From Lingula anatina (taxonomy: Eukaryota > Brachiopoda > Lingulata > Lingulida > Lingulidae): DNA of 64,000 bases. The stretch lies in NCBI RefSeq assembly GCF_001039355.2, contig NW_019775787.1, positions 124,001 to 188,000 of the forward strand. The letters are read 5' to 3'. The position numbers and the translations under genes are program-made. Under the pieces are notes generated by a model. It saw nothing but the letters and a program-made list of their open reading frames with translations, was not told the DNA's origin and ran no database searches. Within the stretch, counting starts at the first letter, position 1. Every line of letters begins with the position of its first letter. This document shows, piece after piece, positions 17,850-30,000 of this stretch.

Positions 17850-18691
17850 GGAGAGAAACAAAACTGTACAAAGATGAACAGTCACACGGTTGTCACTATA
17901 GTATTATGCTTTTACTTTTCCTCAATGGAAATATAGAAAGACAGTGCTTCATGTTGAATAAGAAGTATATTTGTAAAATTATCATGTTATACATAGGTAG
18001 CCAAGTTCATAGATTGAGAAACATGATCACTTCTGTAATTGGTACATATATATCTCCAACATGTGGAGGCGAAGTTTAGTAGTCACCTTTGTCTGACACA
18101 ACGCATTTTATATGTATAGGGAAGGTGGTCAAGGAATTCCACTGCACATTGGTACTACTGGTAACAATTTGTACTACTTATCAAGAAATTGTGAAGAATG
18201 AACTGATATTTTTATGGACAGAATTTATATTTGGTACTTTGCTTACGGTGAATGTATTGTGAGAAGGCAGTTGGCATAAAACCATTATATTTTCTAATTT
18301 CTGTTGAAGTGGAAAGATTTTTTGCAAGGAAGTTACAACGTATTTTAGATCTTGTACTAAATGTACTGAGGCATAGGACCCTTAGTTGACTTTAGAGTCA
18401 AATTACGAATGTCCATACGTTAACATTCTATTTTTATGTGGAGGTAAAAAATGATAACGATCAAAATTATGACAGTTTAACTGTATCATATCTGTTGCAC
18501 TGCATGTATGGTATCACAAATTGTGACACATTTCTTACAATATCCAGCCTATTTTTAATTCTTAAGCAACTGTAATAATTTCCTGGATAAATAAAACAAA
18601 TATAACAACATAAGCTGCTTTAAATTTTTTAGAACTTCTTGGTTTGTCATGAAAAGGTAGACTTAAAGAGCCCATATGTGACCAAACCAGA

Positions 18692-18697
18692 TTTATT
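18692..18697 (-). terminator. Candidate MRPL30 polyadenylation signal
   Basis: AATAAA on the minus strand, about 210 bp downstream of the MRPL30 stop codon at 18907-18909. Confidence 0.4.
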
Positions 18698-18906
18698 TCT
18701 TTGATGTTCATGTGGGTGATCCTAATACTAGTATCATTGCATTCCATTGTGTTCTAGTTACATGTCATAAATGGCATTCATTGTCCTAACTTCATCCATG
18801 GAGATAGTAAAAAGTACTTCCCTCTTTTCTTTTCTTAGTTCTGCATGTACCTTTCTTTATCATGCTAGAACAGTCATGTTGCAATAGAAGGTGCACAAAA
18901 TTAGTT

Positions 18907-21071
18907 TCATGTATTAAAACCAGGTCTAGGTACTGCAGAAGGCAGTGGTGTCTTTTTCTTCTCTTCTTTTCCTTTTACAGTCTTGGTCCACCGGTCATAT
19001 TTTTCCTCTTTGCCATCTTGATTGTAATGATAGCTGTATTGAGCAACATAATATTCGTCGTGCATTGCTTTCCTTTCCAGTTTTCTACGCATTTCCTTCC
19101 GTATAGTGTCCCCATCGAGGGACCATTTTCTTCTTTCATTATATTCGTCATTGTTGATCTCTGCAGCCTGCTGTGGCTTCAGAGATTTGTTAACTACAAA
19201 CTCTCCATTTGACTTCAATTTTGCATGGTCAAAGTCACTAGGATCTTCAGGGAGACCATGAGGAAATCTCACTGGTACAACTTTTACAAGATGGTTTACC
19301 TTGCGCAATTCCACATTGATTCCAGGCGTGTTCTTATGAACTGTCAATTCATTCATCTGAAAAAATAATTAATATATCAACAATTTTTTTAATTGTAAAA
19401 TGATGTTCCATAATTAAAATAAATCTCATTTTTGAAGAAATCACGCTTATTTTGGTGTTTCAGTCATGTCTTTAAACGGTTATTGCTACTTTGAATAAAC
19501 ATGTATAGAAAATAAACAAAACACATTTGTCTTGTGCAATGGATTTACAGGATACTTAAAAAAATTAAGGGAAATTAATTATGCTCTACACACATCTAGC
19601 AGTAAAGAAACGCCCTAGTTTTATTCCATAAAGCCAAAAATGACTGAAAAGGTGAATAGTTTGACCCTACCACAAGATGTTGTATCTCACTTACCTTTGT
19701 GTTCAATAACCCTAGTCTTTCTAAGGCTTGTTTTTCCCACCATGGGACTCCCTTCACAGGTCGAATTCTGCTCACAGCATGGAGGGGTGCAGGCTCAATT
19801 TCTGGTGGTGGTGGCCCATTCTAAAAGATTACACAATATACTGAAGCTGAATTGAAACCTTCAGCAATTAAACTGTGAGTACATCCTCCCAGTGATGTTG
19901 GTTTTGAGAGATTAAAATCAGATACATCAATATAAGCCTGACAGGCAGATTGAAAAATAGTTTTTCTTAAAGCACAACATGTGGCAGACTTTTAAAATGC
20001 TCATAAATACATGCAAATTTCAGTTCCACCTGGTTAAAATTTTTAGAAAATGAAAACATAAGATACATTTGTATGTGTACTACAGATTAAGGAAGATCAT
20101 ATGATCATATTAAAAAAAAGTCATTACTAGTACATAAAACAACTAAATGAACTATTTCATCTGAGAGAAACACACACACCTCAAGCATTTTCTGGTACTC
20201 CAGTAAAGGTTCAGCCCAAGTTTTGTCAGCATCTCTTTTCTTTTTCCAGTTCTGATATTCTCGAGCCCTGAAAAACTTTCTGGCGGATTTGTGTCTCATT
20301 TGCAACACAGTGGCACAAGTCCGAACCACCAAACAAGGCCGTTGTAGATCTTTCAGCTGCAATATAATAAAATAATAATGGCTAACCATGAACTTTATTT
20401 TTTAATCAGAATCAACAATACACAAGCCTTATATGAATGATGGACCACTATTAGTGTAGTAAATGGCTGCCCGGGTAACTTTTGACGCAGACGTGTTGCC
20501 GTTTAAAGTTGCCTCTCTGACAGGCAAAATTTAACTACAGTATTCACATATTCTTCTAAAAATAATTTTAAATTAGAATTTATGTATGATTCATACATAA
20601 AATCTGGCTGGGCGATGGGTTAAAGGTAGAATAAAGTGGGGCAGTCTGATGGGGGGGGGGGAGTTGCCCGCCCCATGATCAGGCTATTATTTCTGACGAA
20701 TTTACTACACTGGCACTATGATGCTCTACATAAACAAAACAATTATTTTTATTTCCTCACTTACTAGTACTTCATTTCGCCATATTTGCAAAGGTTAACA
20801 AAGTAGTGCTTGAATACATTACAGGAGTGCTAACGTGATTTCGTGCTAATAAGTACTGGTATTCAGTGTCAGCCAGCGGGTGCTCCCCGTGACATTCCCT
20901 TCAAGTCTTCCTTGGATTTTTAAACAAAACTTACTCAGTTGTCCGGAATTATTCACATATATATTCATTAAGATAGATCCCAATATTTGCAATGTATTGT
21001 CGTTGATTGAAAACCCACTTATTTTAATGATTTTACAAACAACTCACCTTGTTCAACACGATGCCAGCCAT
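18907..21071 (-). CDS. MRPL30: Mitochondrial large-subunit ribosomal protein uL30m (MRPL30)
   Basis: Component of the 39S subunit, working in mitochondrial translation. Minus-strand exons: 21071-21048 (MAGIVLNK), 20356-20180, 19820-19695 and 19356-18907, all joined in phase 0, giving 258 residues. The L30 fold covers roughly residues 79-155: LHAVSRIRPVKGVPWWEKQA, then LERLGLLNTK, then VHKNTPGINVELRKVNHLVK and LKSNGEFVV. These follow the human order HIVTRIKS, WEKDIIKMLGL, VHKNIPSVNAKLKVVKHL and LKSTGELVV. The basic exon 2 (RHKSARKFFRAREYQNWKKK) is the N-terminal extension after the targeting region. From memory the human protein is about 160 residues, so the charged C-terminal tail of about 90 residues is an addition. 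Exon 1 also exists as a second, apparently identical copy at 21763-21740; splicing from either copy gives the same protein. Confidence 0.93.
20651..20683. repeat. G11 run and imperfect hairpin at the duplication breakpoint
   Basis: GTCTGATGGGG followed by more G, then CCCGCCCCATGATCAGGC, pairs into an imperfect stem. It ends exactly where the first copy of the 692-bp duplication starts. Such structures can stall replication; a causal role is inference. Confidence 0.6.
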
Positions 21072-22072
21072 TTTGGTTTTATCACAATATTTAAATTATA
21101 GTTTCGTATCTTAAAATAAAAAAGGATAAACTTATTCGCATAATCCATGAATATGTTTTGGTATTTACTTCACTATAATATAAATGAAAATCTCCAGTTT
21201 AATAAAAACAATACAAGTTGTTGTAAAATTACAACATTTATCTTGAAAAAAACTAATACCTAAATGGTTTCTAACTTTGAATGTCTTTTAATCTCAGGCG
21301 CTTCTTTCGAAGCATGGTTAAACCTATCCAGGTAAAAGATGCGACTAAATGCACAGATTTCAAGACAATCTAAAGCTATTATTTCTGACGAATTTACTAC
21401 ACTGGCACTATGATGCTCTACATAAACAAAACAATTATTTTTATTTCCTCACTTACTAGTACTTCATTTCGCCATATTTGCAAAGGTTAACAAAGTAGTG
21501 CTTGAATACATTACAGGAGTGCTAACGTGATTTCGTGCTAATAAGTACTGGTATTCAGTGTCAGCCAGCGGGTGCTCCCCGTGACATTCCCTTCAAGTCT
21601 TCCTTGGATTTTTAAACAAAACTTACTCAGTTGTCCGGAATTATTCACATATATATTCATTAAGATAGATCCCAATATTTGCAATGTATTGTCGTTGATT
21701 GAAAACCCACTTATTTTAATGATTTTACAAACAACTCACCTTGTTCAACACGATGCCAGCCATTTTGGTTTTATCACAATATTTAAATTATAGTTTCGTA
21801 TCTTAAAATAAAAAAGGATAAACTTATTCGCATAATCCATGAATATGTTTTGGTATTTACTTCACTATAATATAAATGAAAATCTCCAGTTTAATAAAAA
21901 CAATACAAGTTGTTGTAAAATTACAACATTTATCTTGAAAAAAACTAATACCTAAATGGTTTCTAACTTTGAATGTCTTTTAATCTCAGGCGCTTCTTTC
22001 GAAGCATGGTTAAACCTATCCAGGTAAAAGATGCGACTAAATGCACAGATTTCAAGACAATCTAAAGCTATT
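20683..22072. repeat. 692-bp direct tandem duplication carrying the MRPL30 promoter and exon 1
   Basis: Copy 1 starts at 20683 and copy 2 at 21375; every position compared is identical at an offset of 692. The 6-bp word GCTATT stands at the start of copy 1, at the junction and at the end of copy 2 (22067-22072), so the event occurred between two short direct repeats. Each copy has part of MRPL30 intron 1, exon 1 with its GTGAGT donor, and about 300 bp upstream of the ATG. It is either a very recent real duplication or an assembly artefact. Confidence 0.95.
21740..21763 (-). CDS. MRPL30: Duplicate first coding exon of MRPL30 (distal copy)
   Basis: Same eight codons (MAGIVLNK) and same GTGAGT donor as 21071-21048. 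Because both exons end in phase 0, this copy can also splice to exon 2 at 20356. It would act as an alternative first exon driven by its own copy of the upstream sequence. Confidence 0.7.
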
Positions 22073-22441
22073 TTTCATTTTTCAAAAGGCTTTATGAGTC
22101 AAACTTTATTCATATTTGTTTGTTGGAGTCACTTAATCATGCTAGAGCGGAACAATAATTATGTTAGATGCTTGCATAGGTCATAGCAATATTACTAATT
22201 TATAAGCCTGGCAAAAGCACGAAATTAATGCATTAGTAAGTGCTACACTGCATTCAAACCATAATTTAAAGAATCAGTTTCAAGAGACTTTTGTAACTAG
22301 CCCTCAAGAATAAATTAGTTTGAAACTTGAAAAGCACTCGAGAAGCACTCCATAAAGGTAACTCAGTTTTCATACAGTGAATTAGTTAGCAATCAAATGA
22401 TAGTTATAGAGTCAAGTAATATGTGTGATAACACACTGTAA

Positions 22442-22510
22442 CTTGAGCGATATATGCCAGAACGAACACCTCAAACGAGAGTTGTTGTTCGAGCATATAT
22501 GATATTGCAA
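22442..22510. repeat. Imperfect palindrome
   Basis: CTTGAGCGATATATGCCAGA and, about 30 bp later, TTCGAGCATATATGATATTG are loosely reverse-complementary. It could be a decayed foldback element. No target duplication was identified. Confidence 0.35.
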
Positions 22511-24038
22511 GAGGGTGGTAGTATTTTATTTGACATATACACAGAGAAAAAGTATTTTAATTTCATGAAAAAATTCCCTCTAAAACTGAATAAGACATAT
22601 GTCGTCATGGTCACATTTATAACATCTCTATAGGCATACTGGTCATTCTGTTATTGGTTATACGATAGTTGTCTGTTGCAGTGCGTGGGCGAAAATAGGC
22701 ATATTAAAATGTGGAATAGATAATTATGCACTTCGTATCAGACCGAGTATATCTATGTTTAAGACTGTTCTAAGAAGGCAGAGTGGCAGAGGTTATGCTT
22801 GACAGGATGGATAGATGAGTGAGTTGTTGTTGTTGTTGTCAGCATTGCCATAGAATATTGCCAGAATTCCACCTCGCCATTTTCCTTAGGGTTACATCAA
22901 TTTTTCAACACCTTGGTGTCATATTTGCTGGCTAGTCATGCTGTAGTCCATTAACCCCATTTTATTGATCAATCTGGCACAAATTTGTCTTTTAAAAAGG
23001 CTCTTTATTCTGATTACTTACCTTAACTAGGTGCATGTGTGCTTACTTAATGATATATGAAAGCTGATTCAATATAAAAATAGGCATATGATATTATGTA
23101 ACTTATCGCACAGGCAAAATGACGTCTGGTGAGGTGCCTGACTGTAATGTCTCCACATAAAAAAAACCATTACAGATCAGATGAGTTACACTCAATCAGT
23201 GTATTGTAATAGAATTCCAGCATAGCAACTTTTTGAAGGGATCAATTCTGGAAGTTTTCTCACCCGAAAATTAAGTATCAAATCTGGTTTTATCAATGTA
23301 CGTGTGTTTCTGGTTCTTACTTCAGATGAGATCTATACTAAAAAATGCATATATGGATGTGTTCTTAGCTTTTTTTTCTGCATTTCTCTTTAAACAAGTT
23401 GACTGGTATGTACATACCTTGCAGTAAATCATTTATTTAAAAAAAAATTGAACCTCTGAGAAGTACTTAAATATTTAAAGATAATGGGAATCTTAAAGGT
23501 AACATAATCTCCATGAACAGCTACTGTAATTAAAGCTCAATTATAATGATGATTCATAGCAGACATACAGGTACATGTAGATATTCCCTTAGAAGTAACA
23601 AACATCAAAGGTGTAGTCCCAAAATTGAAAATTGGTATCTATCAGTCTCATAATTAATTCTGTTAGTAGATTAATGGAGTCTCTTTTTTGTGTAATGAAA
23701 GTATCTTTTTAATATGATGATCCTGATTAAAGATGCGAGTTACACTTAACCTTGTACTAAATCAGTATTTCATAGAAGCAGTGGTGGATAGAGTATTTTG
23801 AAATAGGGAGTACCAAGTTCTTTTTCTTCCTGAGACAAAATCGGCTCCACATGCTCCAGTGATAAAAATCTGAAAATGGTGATTATTGAAATTGAAATAA
23901 GAAGTCTGTGTAGAAGACAGGTGGGCAGTTTCCTGGATAATGCCCTTCATAGAATAAAATCTAAGCCTGGCCGTTTGTAAATTCTAATAGTCAAAGAGGT
24001 AAAAAACCTCATAGCATGCAGATGTTGTCTTTGGTAAA

Positions 24039-24248
24039 AATATATTCTTTACCAGGTCCATGGTTTCAAAGCCATATTGTAATTGTAATAAATCTGAAAA
24101 TATCAAGCAGATCGTGTAACAAGGGCACCTGTTAACTGAATATATTCTTTACCAGGTCCATGGTTTCAAAGCCATATTGTAATTGTAATAAGTCTGAAAA
24201 TATCAAGCAGATCAATCATCATGTAACAAGGGCACCTGTTAACTAAAT
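24039..24248. repeat. Tandem duplication with a 100-bp period
   Basis: TATATTCTTTACCAGGTCCA starts at 24041 and again at 24141. Both copies end with GTAACAAGGGCACCTGTTAA. Copy 2 has a 9-bp insertion (AATCATCAT-like) and one A/G change, so it is recent but not brand new. Confidence 0.95.
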
Positions 24249-24930
24249 ATATAAAGTCAACTATTAACTGGCCAAGCATTTTTACCTAGTATGTGACACT
24301 TGTAATATGACAACAGACAGAAAATAATTTTTAAACCTAGTTCTGTCAAAAGTAACCTTTGAAAATAAAAAAGGGTTTTCAAAGCTTTTATGCAGTAATT
24401 TCAATAAACCTGTGAGATGTATGCATTTTTACAAATGACCTTTAGTGAACAGTTATTTATGGCAACATTCATAAGTGATTGAACACATAAAGGATGTCCG
24501 GTGATGTTAAAAGCAAAGACTGGAAAATGCCAGAGACTGTGTGTACGTAGATGCCTGAAAGCACATCTAATTCCTTGATCCTGTGAAGCATACATTGCCT
24601 CAGAATAAGATATTAAGTAAGATGATAATTTATTGTAGTATTTATACAAGTACAAAATTAATATTAATGTGATCTGTTGAAATAAAATAATAGCTTTAAT
24701 TGTGCTCATTAACAATTCATGTTGCTGTTGGTTAAAAACTGGTTTTGCTTCAAGTAGCTAAATTGTTCGTTATTTGTGGAATTATTATTTAAAAGTGATA
24801 GAAGGTTAGTTTTTTATGCTTAATGTGCTCGATAACTTGAAAGCATCTCAAATTGTGACTGCATGCCAACATGGCGATCTTGCGCTATTGCCCAACTCAA
24901 ACTCATTGTGTGTCATTATCACCCCATTTC

Positions 24931-25144
24931 CATAGATTTTTAGATCGATCTATCCCTGTGGGGAGTCTCACTAGATTACTGTCAGCTTGGCCGGCTTAAG
25001 CATCTGTCCCGCCTACTAAAAGCTGTAAGGGGGTAATGAAATATGGTGTCCGCTCCGCTGACTGCAATTTAGCGTGAACCCCCAGGGAGTTAGGTCGATC
25101 TAAAACTTAATCTTTAGATCGATCTAAATCTCTGGGAAAGCACC
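24931..25144. mobile_element. Palindromic MITE, family 1, copy d (inverted relative to copies a and c)
   Basis: Starts ACCCCATTTCCA and ends TGGGAAAGCACC. Internal blocks match copy c in reverse complement: GGGGAGTCTCACTAGATTAC, AGCTGTAAGGGGGTAAT, and CCCCCAGGGAGTTAGGTCGA. Flanks do not give a perfect duplication (TTATC and CTATG). Confidence 0.85.
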
Positions 25145-26532
25145 CTATGAGACCAAGTACAACTCACCAGTGTATTAGTAGCAGGACTATCAGTTCAGAA
25201 TAACATGCTTTCTTGTATGGTGACATAGTTGCAATGATAAACTATCTAACAACTTCAGTAAAATACAAATAATATCAGTATTTGTAATCATGATATTGAT
25301 ATAAATTAAAATAATATCTTGATAAGCTACATATTATTAATCAAATAGAATTACATGATGTGTAATTTTGCTATGACACCTTCACTTAACGCAGCAATCC
25401 CACTGTAGTTGAGTTCAAGGCAATAACTCGGCCTTGCAAATATTACATTGCCATTACAATGGGTTCAAGTTATCAGGGGGGGGTGCAATCACCATCGCAA
25501 ATAGCGATCGATCACAATGTTTGAGTACAGTCAGAATTTGTGATACTTTAGAGTTATCTAGCCCAGGACAAATAACTGTTAGTATAATGGTAGGGTGGTG
25601 AAATTTGGTACATACACACTTATGCACACTTATGACATTTGTGAAGAACCAGTCAGTTTAGTCATTATACACTTATTTTTTTGTCCAATGCAATATCTGT
25701 TTTTACTCCCCAATCTTCATATATCCTGAAATGTAAAAATTTATCATGATGAAAGGGGCAAAATTATTATTGGAAATGTTCCCTCTGTGTACTCAGAACT
25801 CAAATGCTACGTACTTTAATTTACAATGACATTTCAGAAGATGTGCTTTATTTCATGACCAAAAAAGAAAAAAGAAAAAAACAGGAAACTGTTATTGAAA
25901 CCATGGAATAGATATATTTAAAGCATTATAAGCCTTTTTTTTAAAAGGTCGCACTATTTTGTCCATCAAGTTTTTTTTTTTATTTTCCATATTTTTAGTT
26001 GTTTCCGTTCTAATAAGAATTGCATCTCTCTTGTTGCAGACATGGGAATTCTTGTGTGTTTTTCCAAGAATGACTTTTATGTACCAAGAACAATATCATG
26101 TCTTGCCATTTTACACACGCAAAGACATGTGCCTGCATTGGAAAAGATGTACCACAATCCATTACAGTATAATTGGTCCCATCAGTATGACGCACATGCC
26201 TAGAACCATGCATGGGTACATGCACACTTATGACATTAATTACGTAGCGGGCCAGACATAATTGTAATAGAAAAGAGAGAAAGACAGAGGCTGATGAAGA
26301 AAATCACGATAACTTTAATGTCGGAGTCAAATGATGATTTTTCTCTCAAACTCTGTGATAAAGCCATGAAAAGTTATAGCTAGTGTCTTTAATTTTAATT
26401 TTTTTTAATCCAGTACAAATTATCTTAAACATCTGGAAAAAACATTGGATATGCCACCCTGCAAGTCACTTATAGGGATTGAGAGATGGAGGGAAGCACT
26501 ATGTAAACGTGTAATGAGCACCTTGATTGTAA

Positions 26533-26533
<1 letters not shown>

Positions 26534-26599
<66 letters not shown>
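26534..26599. repeat. Compound (GT)n(GA)n microsatellite
   Basis: About 12 GT units followed by about 20 GA units with one ATGA interruption. It explains the Ser/Leu/His-rich open frames on the minus strand. Confidence 0.97.
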
Positions 26600-26607
<8 letters not shown>

Positions 26608-26860
26608 TTACTTGAATACACTTTCAAGTAATTATTTAAGAAATCAGAGTCCAAGAAGATAGGTGACTGTGAGACACCCAAAACTTGCACTGAAGTTAAA
26701 GATCACATCCTCTGCCTGACTATGACGGCCAAAGTCATTCTCTAAAAAGAAATGATGTATAAATGTTCTCTGTGATAATGCATTACCTTGCCATGATAAT
26801 CCATTAGGGATGTATGCATGGACTCATTATCCTTAAGGATCAATACTTTCCATTTCCCAG

Positions 26861-27085
26861 GCAGTGTCAGGTGTAGGAGCCTGCAGAGACAAATGGGAGG
26901 GGATTATACTTGACGTTGATAATCTCACTGCCAACCATCAGCGAGATTACTCTATCAGAGAGCAAGAGCGTGCTGAGAGAGAGCGGTGTGATGCATTCTT
27001 GGTAATGGGAATCAGTGGTGGATTACCTGCAGCAGAAACCTCAGGAAAAATTCTTCTCCAAACCGCGGTACATGCTGTGCACCAG
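26861..27085 (+). CDS. Orphan coding exon of an unidentified gene
   Basis: A 225-bp block, exactly 75 codons, bounded by a TTTCCCAG acceptor and a CAG/GTAGGT donor, in phase 0 at both ends. It is visibly richer in G and C than its surroundings and has no stop. The peptide is compositionally normal: AVSGVGACRDKWEGIILDVD, then REQERAERERCDAFLVMGIS, then GGLPAAETSGKILLQ and TAVHAVHQ. The CRDKWE motif recalls the end of Myb/SANT-like (trihelix) DNA-binding domains, but this is weak. No partner exon was found with confidence. It is either an internal exon of a gene spread over this sparse region or the relic of a lost gene. I do not recognise the protein. Confidence 0.5.
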
Positions 27086-30000
27086 GTAGGTCCGGGGTAA
27101 AGTAGATGTCTGGACGTTGAAGGTGACAGTTGATGGGGAATATAAAAGTTATGAATATAGATGTGATACAGATAGTAATTGATCACAGGAAAAGTGCTTG
27201 TGTGGGAGTAAGTGGTGGAGTTTAATAGAATATAGTTGTCACTTTGCATTTTTATTTTTATTTCTTTTTTTGATATTTTTTATAAAATGTTTATAGAAAA
27301 TTGAACAGATTCAGAATGGACACATCAATCTGTACATTTTGAAAACCATAATTGCAACATTTAATTTATACTCATTTTAAAATGAAAAAAGAATTGTTCT
27401 CTACTCATCTGACTGTAGAAAGTACCCTGAAACCTTGGTTACTATTTCACCAATATATTTTGATAATACAGCCATTTTACGGTGCCAGCTGCAAAACCAC
27501 CATTTCTTTTTGTCTACGGCAACCTGTATGCTCATGCATAGCTCATAGTGTTGACCAAAGCGAAGCCCCGTTTTTATTACTTCCCACATTACCATTTTCT
27601 AAGTGATAATAGCATTGGAATCGAGCCCATGGATGTTGTCAATTAATCATGGTTTAATACCAGAGAAGAAAATAGATTATTATACAAGACTCTCAGGGGA
27701 AAACTGACCATCCGTGCTAAACAGGTTAATGGGACTTTTCAATGCTGACAGTTTTATAGAAATAAAAATATCCTTTTTAGGATGATTGTAACAAGTAAAA
27801 TACCTTTCCACAAAATTCATAGTGTCTTCCTGAAGACCTTAATTGAAATATCTCTTCACTTCTTGTTAAAAGAGAAATGAAATTCAATGCGCTCATATTG
27901 GCATAGTAATATATATTTACAAATATTAATGCTGTTCTCTCAGCTGCATATGTAACTCTGTGTTTGCTCCTTTGTATAGAACCATGTAATATGTTAATAA
28001 CATATTTATGACTTATATTCAATATGGTATTATCCCATGGGATTTTATAGCCTTTGAAACTGTCAGGGTCTTGTAATAACAGGCTTTGATATGTGGTGGC
28101 TTTGGTGGTTTTGTGGAGTATTATCTTTGAATATTCTTGTTTTGCAACAGAATAGTACTGAGTAAGATGTAATTGGAATGATTAATTTTCTAGCTGTTTC
28201 TGTTTCTGATTCAGATTGAAAGTGACAAAAATTAAACATGATGGATGCAGCACAAATTATTGATTCTTACAAATTGTTGATATCTTTTGCAATTCCCAAC
28301 AAATTTGAAGTAATGTTTATACCATTGATTATATAGATTTAAACTTTAAACTGCAGTAAAAGCTTAACTCATGAATAAATTAGTTTTGATTGATCTATCA
28401 GTTCTCAAGTAGGAGGTTTTGTGTTAGGATGGAAACATCTGGAAATTGGAAGATAGAATTACTATGTTCCTTGGGTACTGATCGAGTCCTTGAATTAATT
28501 ACACTGAAAAATAAATTCATCCAGGTAAAAATCTAAATGAGTAAATACAAAGCATCTTTAAAATAAAAATTAAAAATTAAAAAAAACAAAAAAAACAAAA
28601 AAGAACAAAAAAAAAAAAAAGTGGTTGGCATATATATTTTAAATCTACCATGAAAATTAATAATTGACATGCACTCTGCACTGGTTGTTGCTTTCTTACT
28701 TAAGTAAGGGTTTCCTTTGACTGTGCTCTGCTGATATAAGTTTGTTAAAAATAAGTTTCAAAATAAAATTTTATAATTTAAGATATTGAACTTTCATTTT
28801 TAATCCTAGAAGAAATGTCGATCAGTATTGCATTTAGCAAAATTCTAAGAATTTAAAGCTGTGATACAACTTAATTAAAATTAATACAATTTAAAGCTGT
28901 AAAAAAAAAAAAGAAATTGATTTTGTCTTTTATTCACACATTTTTGGAAAAGCAAATTTCAACCAGGAAAAAAAAAACTTTATGCAAATTTATCTATTCT
29001 GTGAACCACTGTTTTTCCCTTTAAAAAGAAGTGTCATGTACTAGAAAGGATTTCCTTTGTTCACGCGCAGATTTCCTGGTAAACATAATACCGGAAACTC
29101 ATGAGACCTAAGGCCTGTTTCCATTAATCATAGGTCTTTCTAACTTGGTGCAAAATGTAATGATGACAATTGTTATCAAAGAGAAGACAATCAATGAAAA
29201 TATTTTGCTATTCAAGCTCCCCAAAGGCACTGTAAATAAAGTTATAGCAAGGTTGGTTTTCTGGTTAGAGATTATGATCAGCTAGAAACCTTGCAGAGGT
29301 AGTGTGCACTAAGTTAGATCATTTCACCCCCAGTGGAAACAAACCTTTCCAGGCACCAGGAGTGACAGTTGAGGTAGCTTTAGTTCAGACTGGTATTGTG
29401 TGGTGGTCATGTCAGTGTAGTGTCTGAAAGAGAAGAAAGAATCCACCTCAAATGCATTCTACGTTGCCATTGCCCAGGATACAAAATTAGTATATATCTA
29501 TATAAGCATGTAAATTGGATACGTTGAATGGTAGCGGTACACAATGAGCACAGTGTTAAGGTAGCCTATCGACTTATGCATCAAAATTACTAATGATTTC
29601 ATAACATTGACATGTAGTGCATTATTTATTAAAAAGAACAATTGGACTTCTAATTTCTGCTGCAGCTCTAATTGGTCTTGTTATCAACATGATAAATGAA
29701 AGCATGTTATAGGAAAGCCTATTCTTCAGGATCCTTCCTGACATTTTTGATTTTTTCTTCAGGGATATTGCTTATAAAAAGTAAGGTCAAAATTACGCAT
29801 TAGTAATTTTTCCCATTTATATTTTGCTGTCTATAATTTTTCCCACTGTCACATGTACATGCAGAAGTACAAATTTATGTCATCTCTTTTAATATAGTGC
29901 ATCTCTTGTACCATTATGAGGGATCATGTTATTGTCTCAAGCGCTTTTCTCATTCAGTGGCACACTTTTGCTTCACATCATTTTCACATGTATTTAGTTA

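Larger units (their letters stand above)
17142..18906. other. Convergent 3' spacer between LONRF (+) and MRPL30 (-)
   Basis: About 1.8 kb that should contain the 3' UTRs of both genes. LONRF signals are near 17830. A minus-strand AATAAA (TTTATT on the plus strand, 18692-18697) lies about 210 bp past the MRPL30 stop. No other gene is seen. Confidence 0.7.
22073..26860. other. Non-coding stretch upstream of MRPL30
   Basis: I see no convincing gene. It contains a TTG repeat near 22825, a 100-bp tandem duplication (24039-24248), one family-1 palindromic MITE (24931-25144) and a GT/GA microsatellite (26534-26599). Confidence 0.6.

Noticed and set aside
18862-19212. 116-codon plus-strand open frame, hydrophobic
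   Set aside because: It is the antisense shadow of MRPL30 exon 4.
20880-21793. Two identical 73-codon plus-strand open frames
   Set aside because: They lie antisense to MRPL30 exon 1 and are identical only because of the 692-bp duplication.
25959-26261. 100-codon plus-strand open frame beginning with a hydrophobic stretch
   Set aside because: The start lies in a T-rich run, no splice or homology support was seen, and the reverse strand is equally open.
26420-26690. Minus-strand open frames rich in SLSLS and HTHTHT
   Set aside because: They translate the GT/GA microsatellite.
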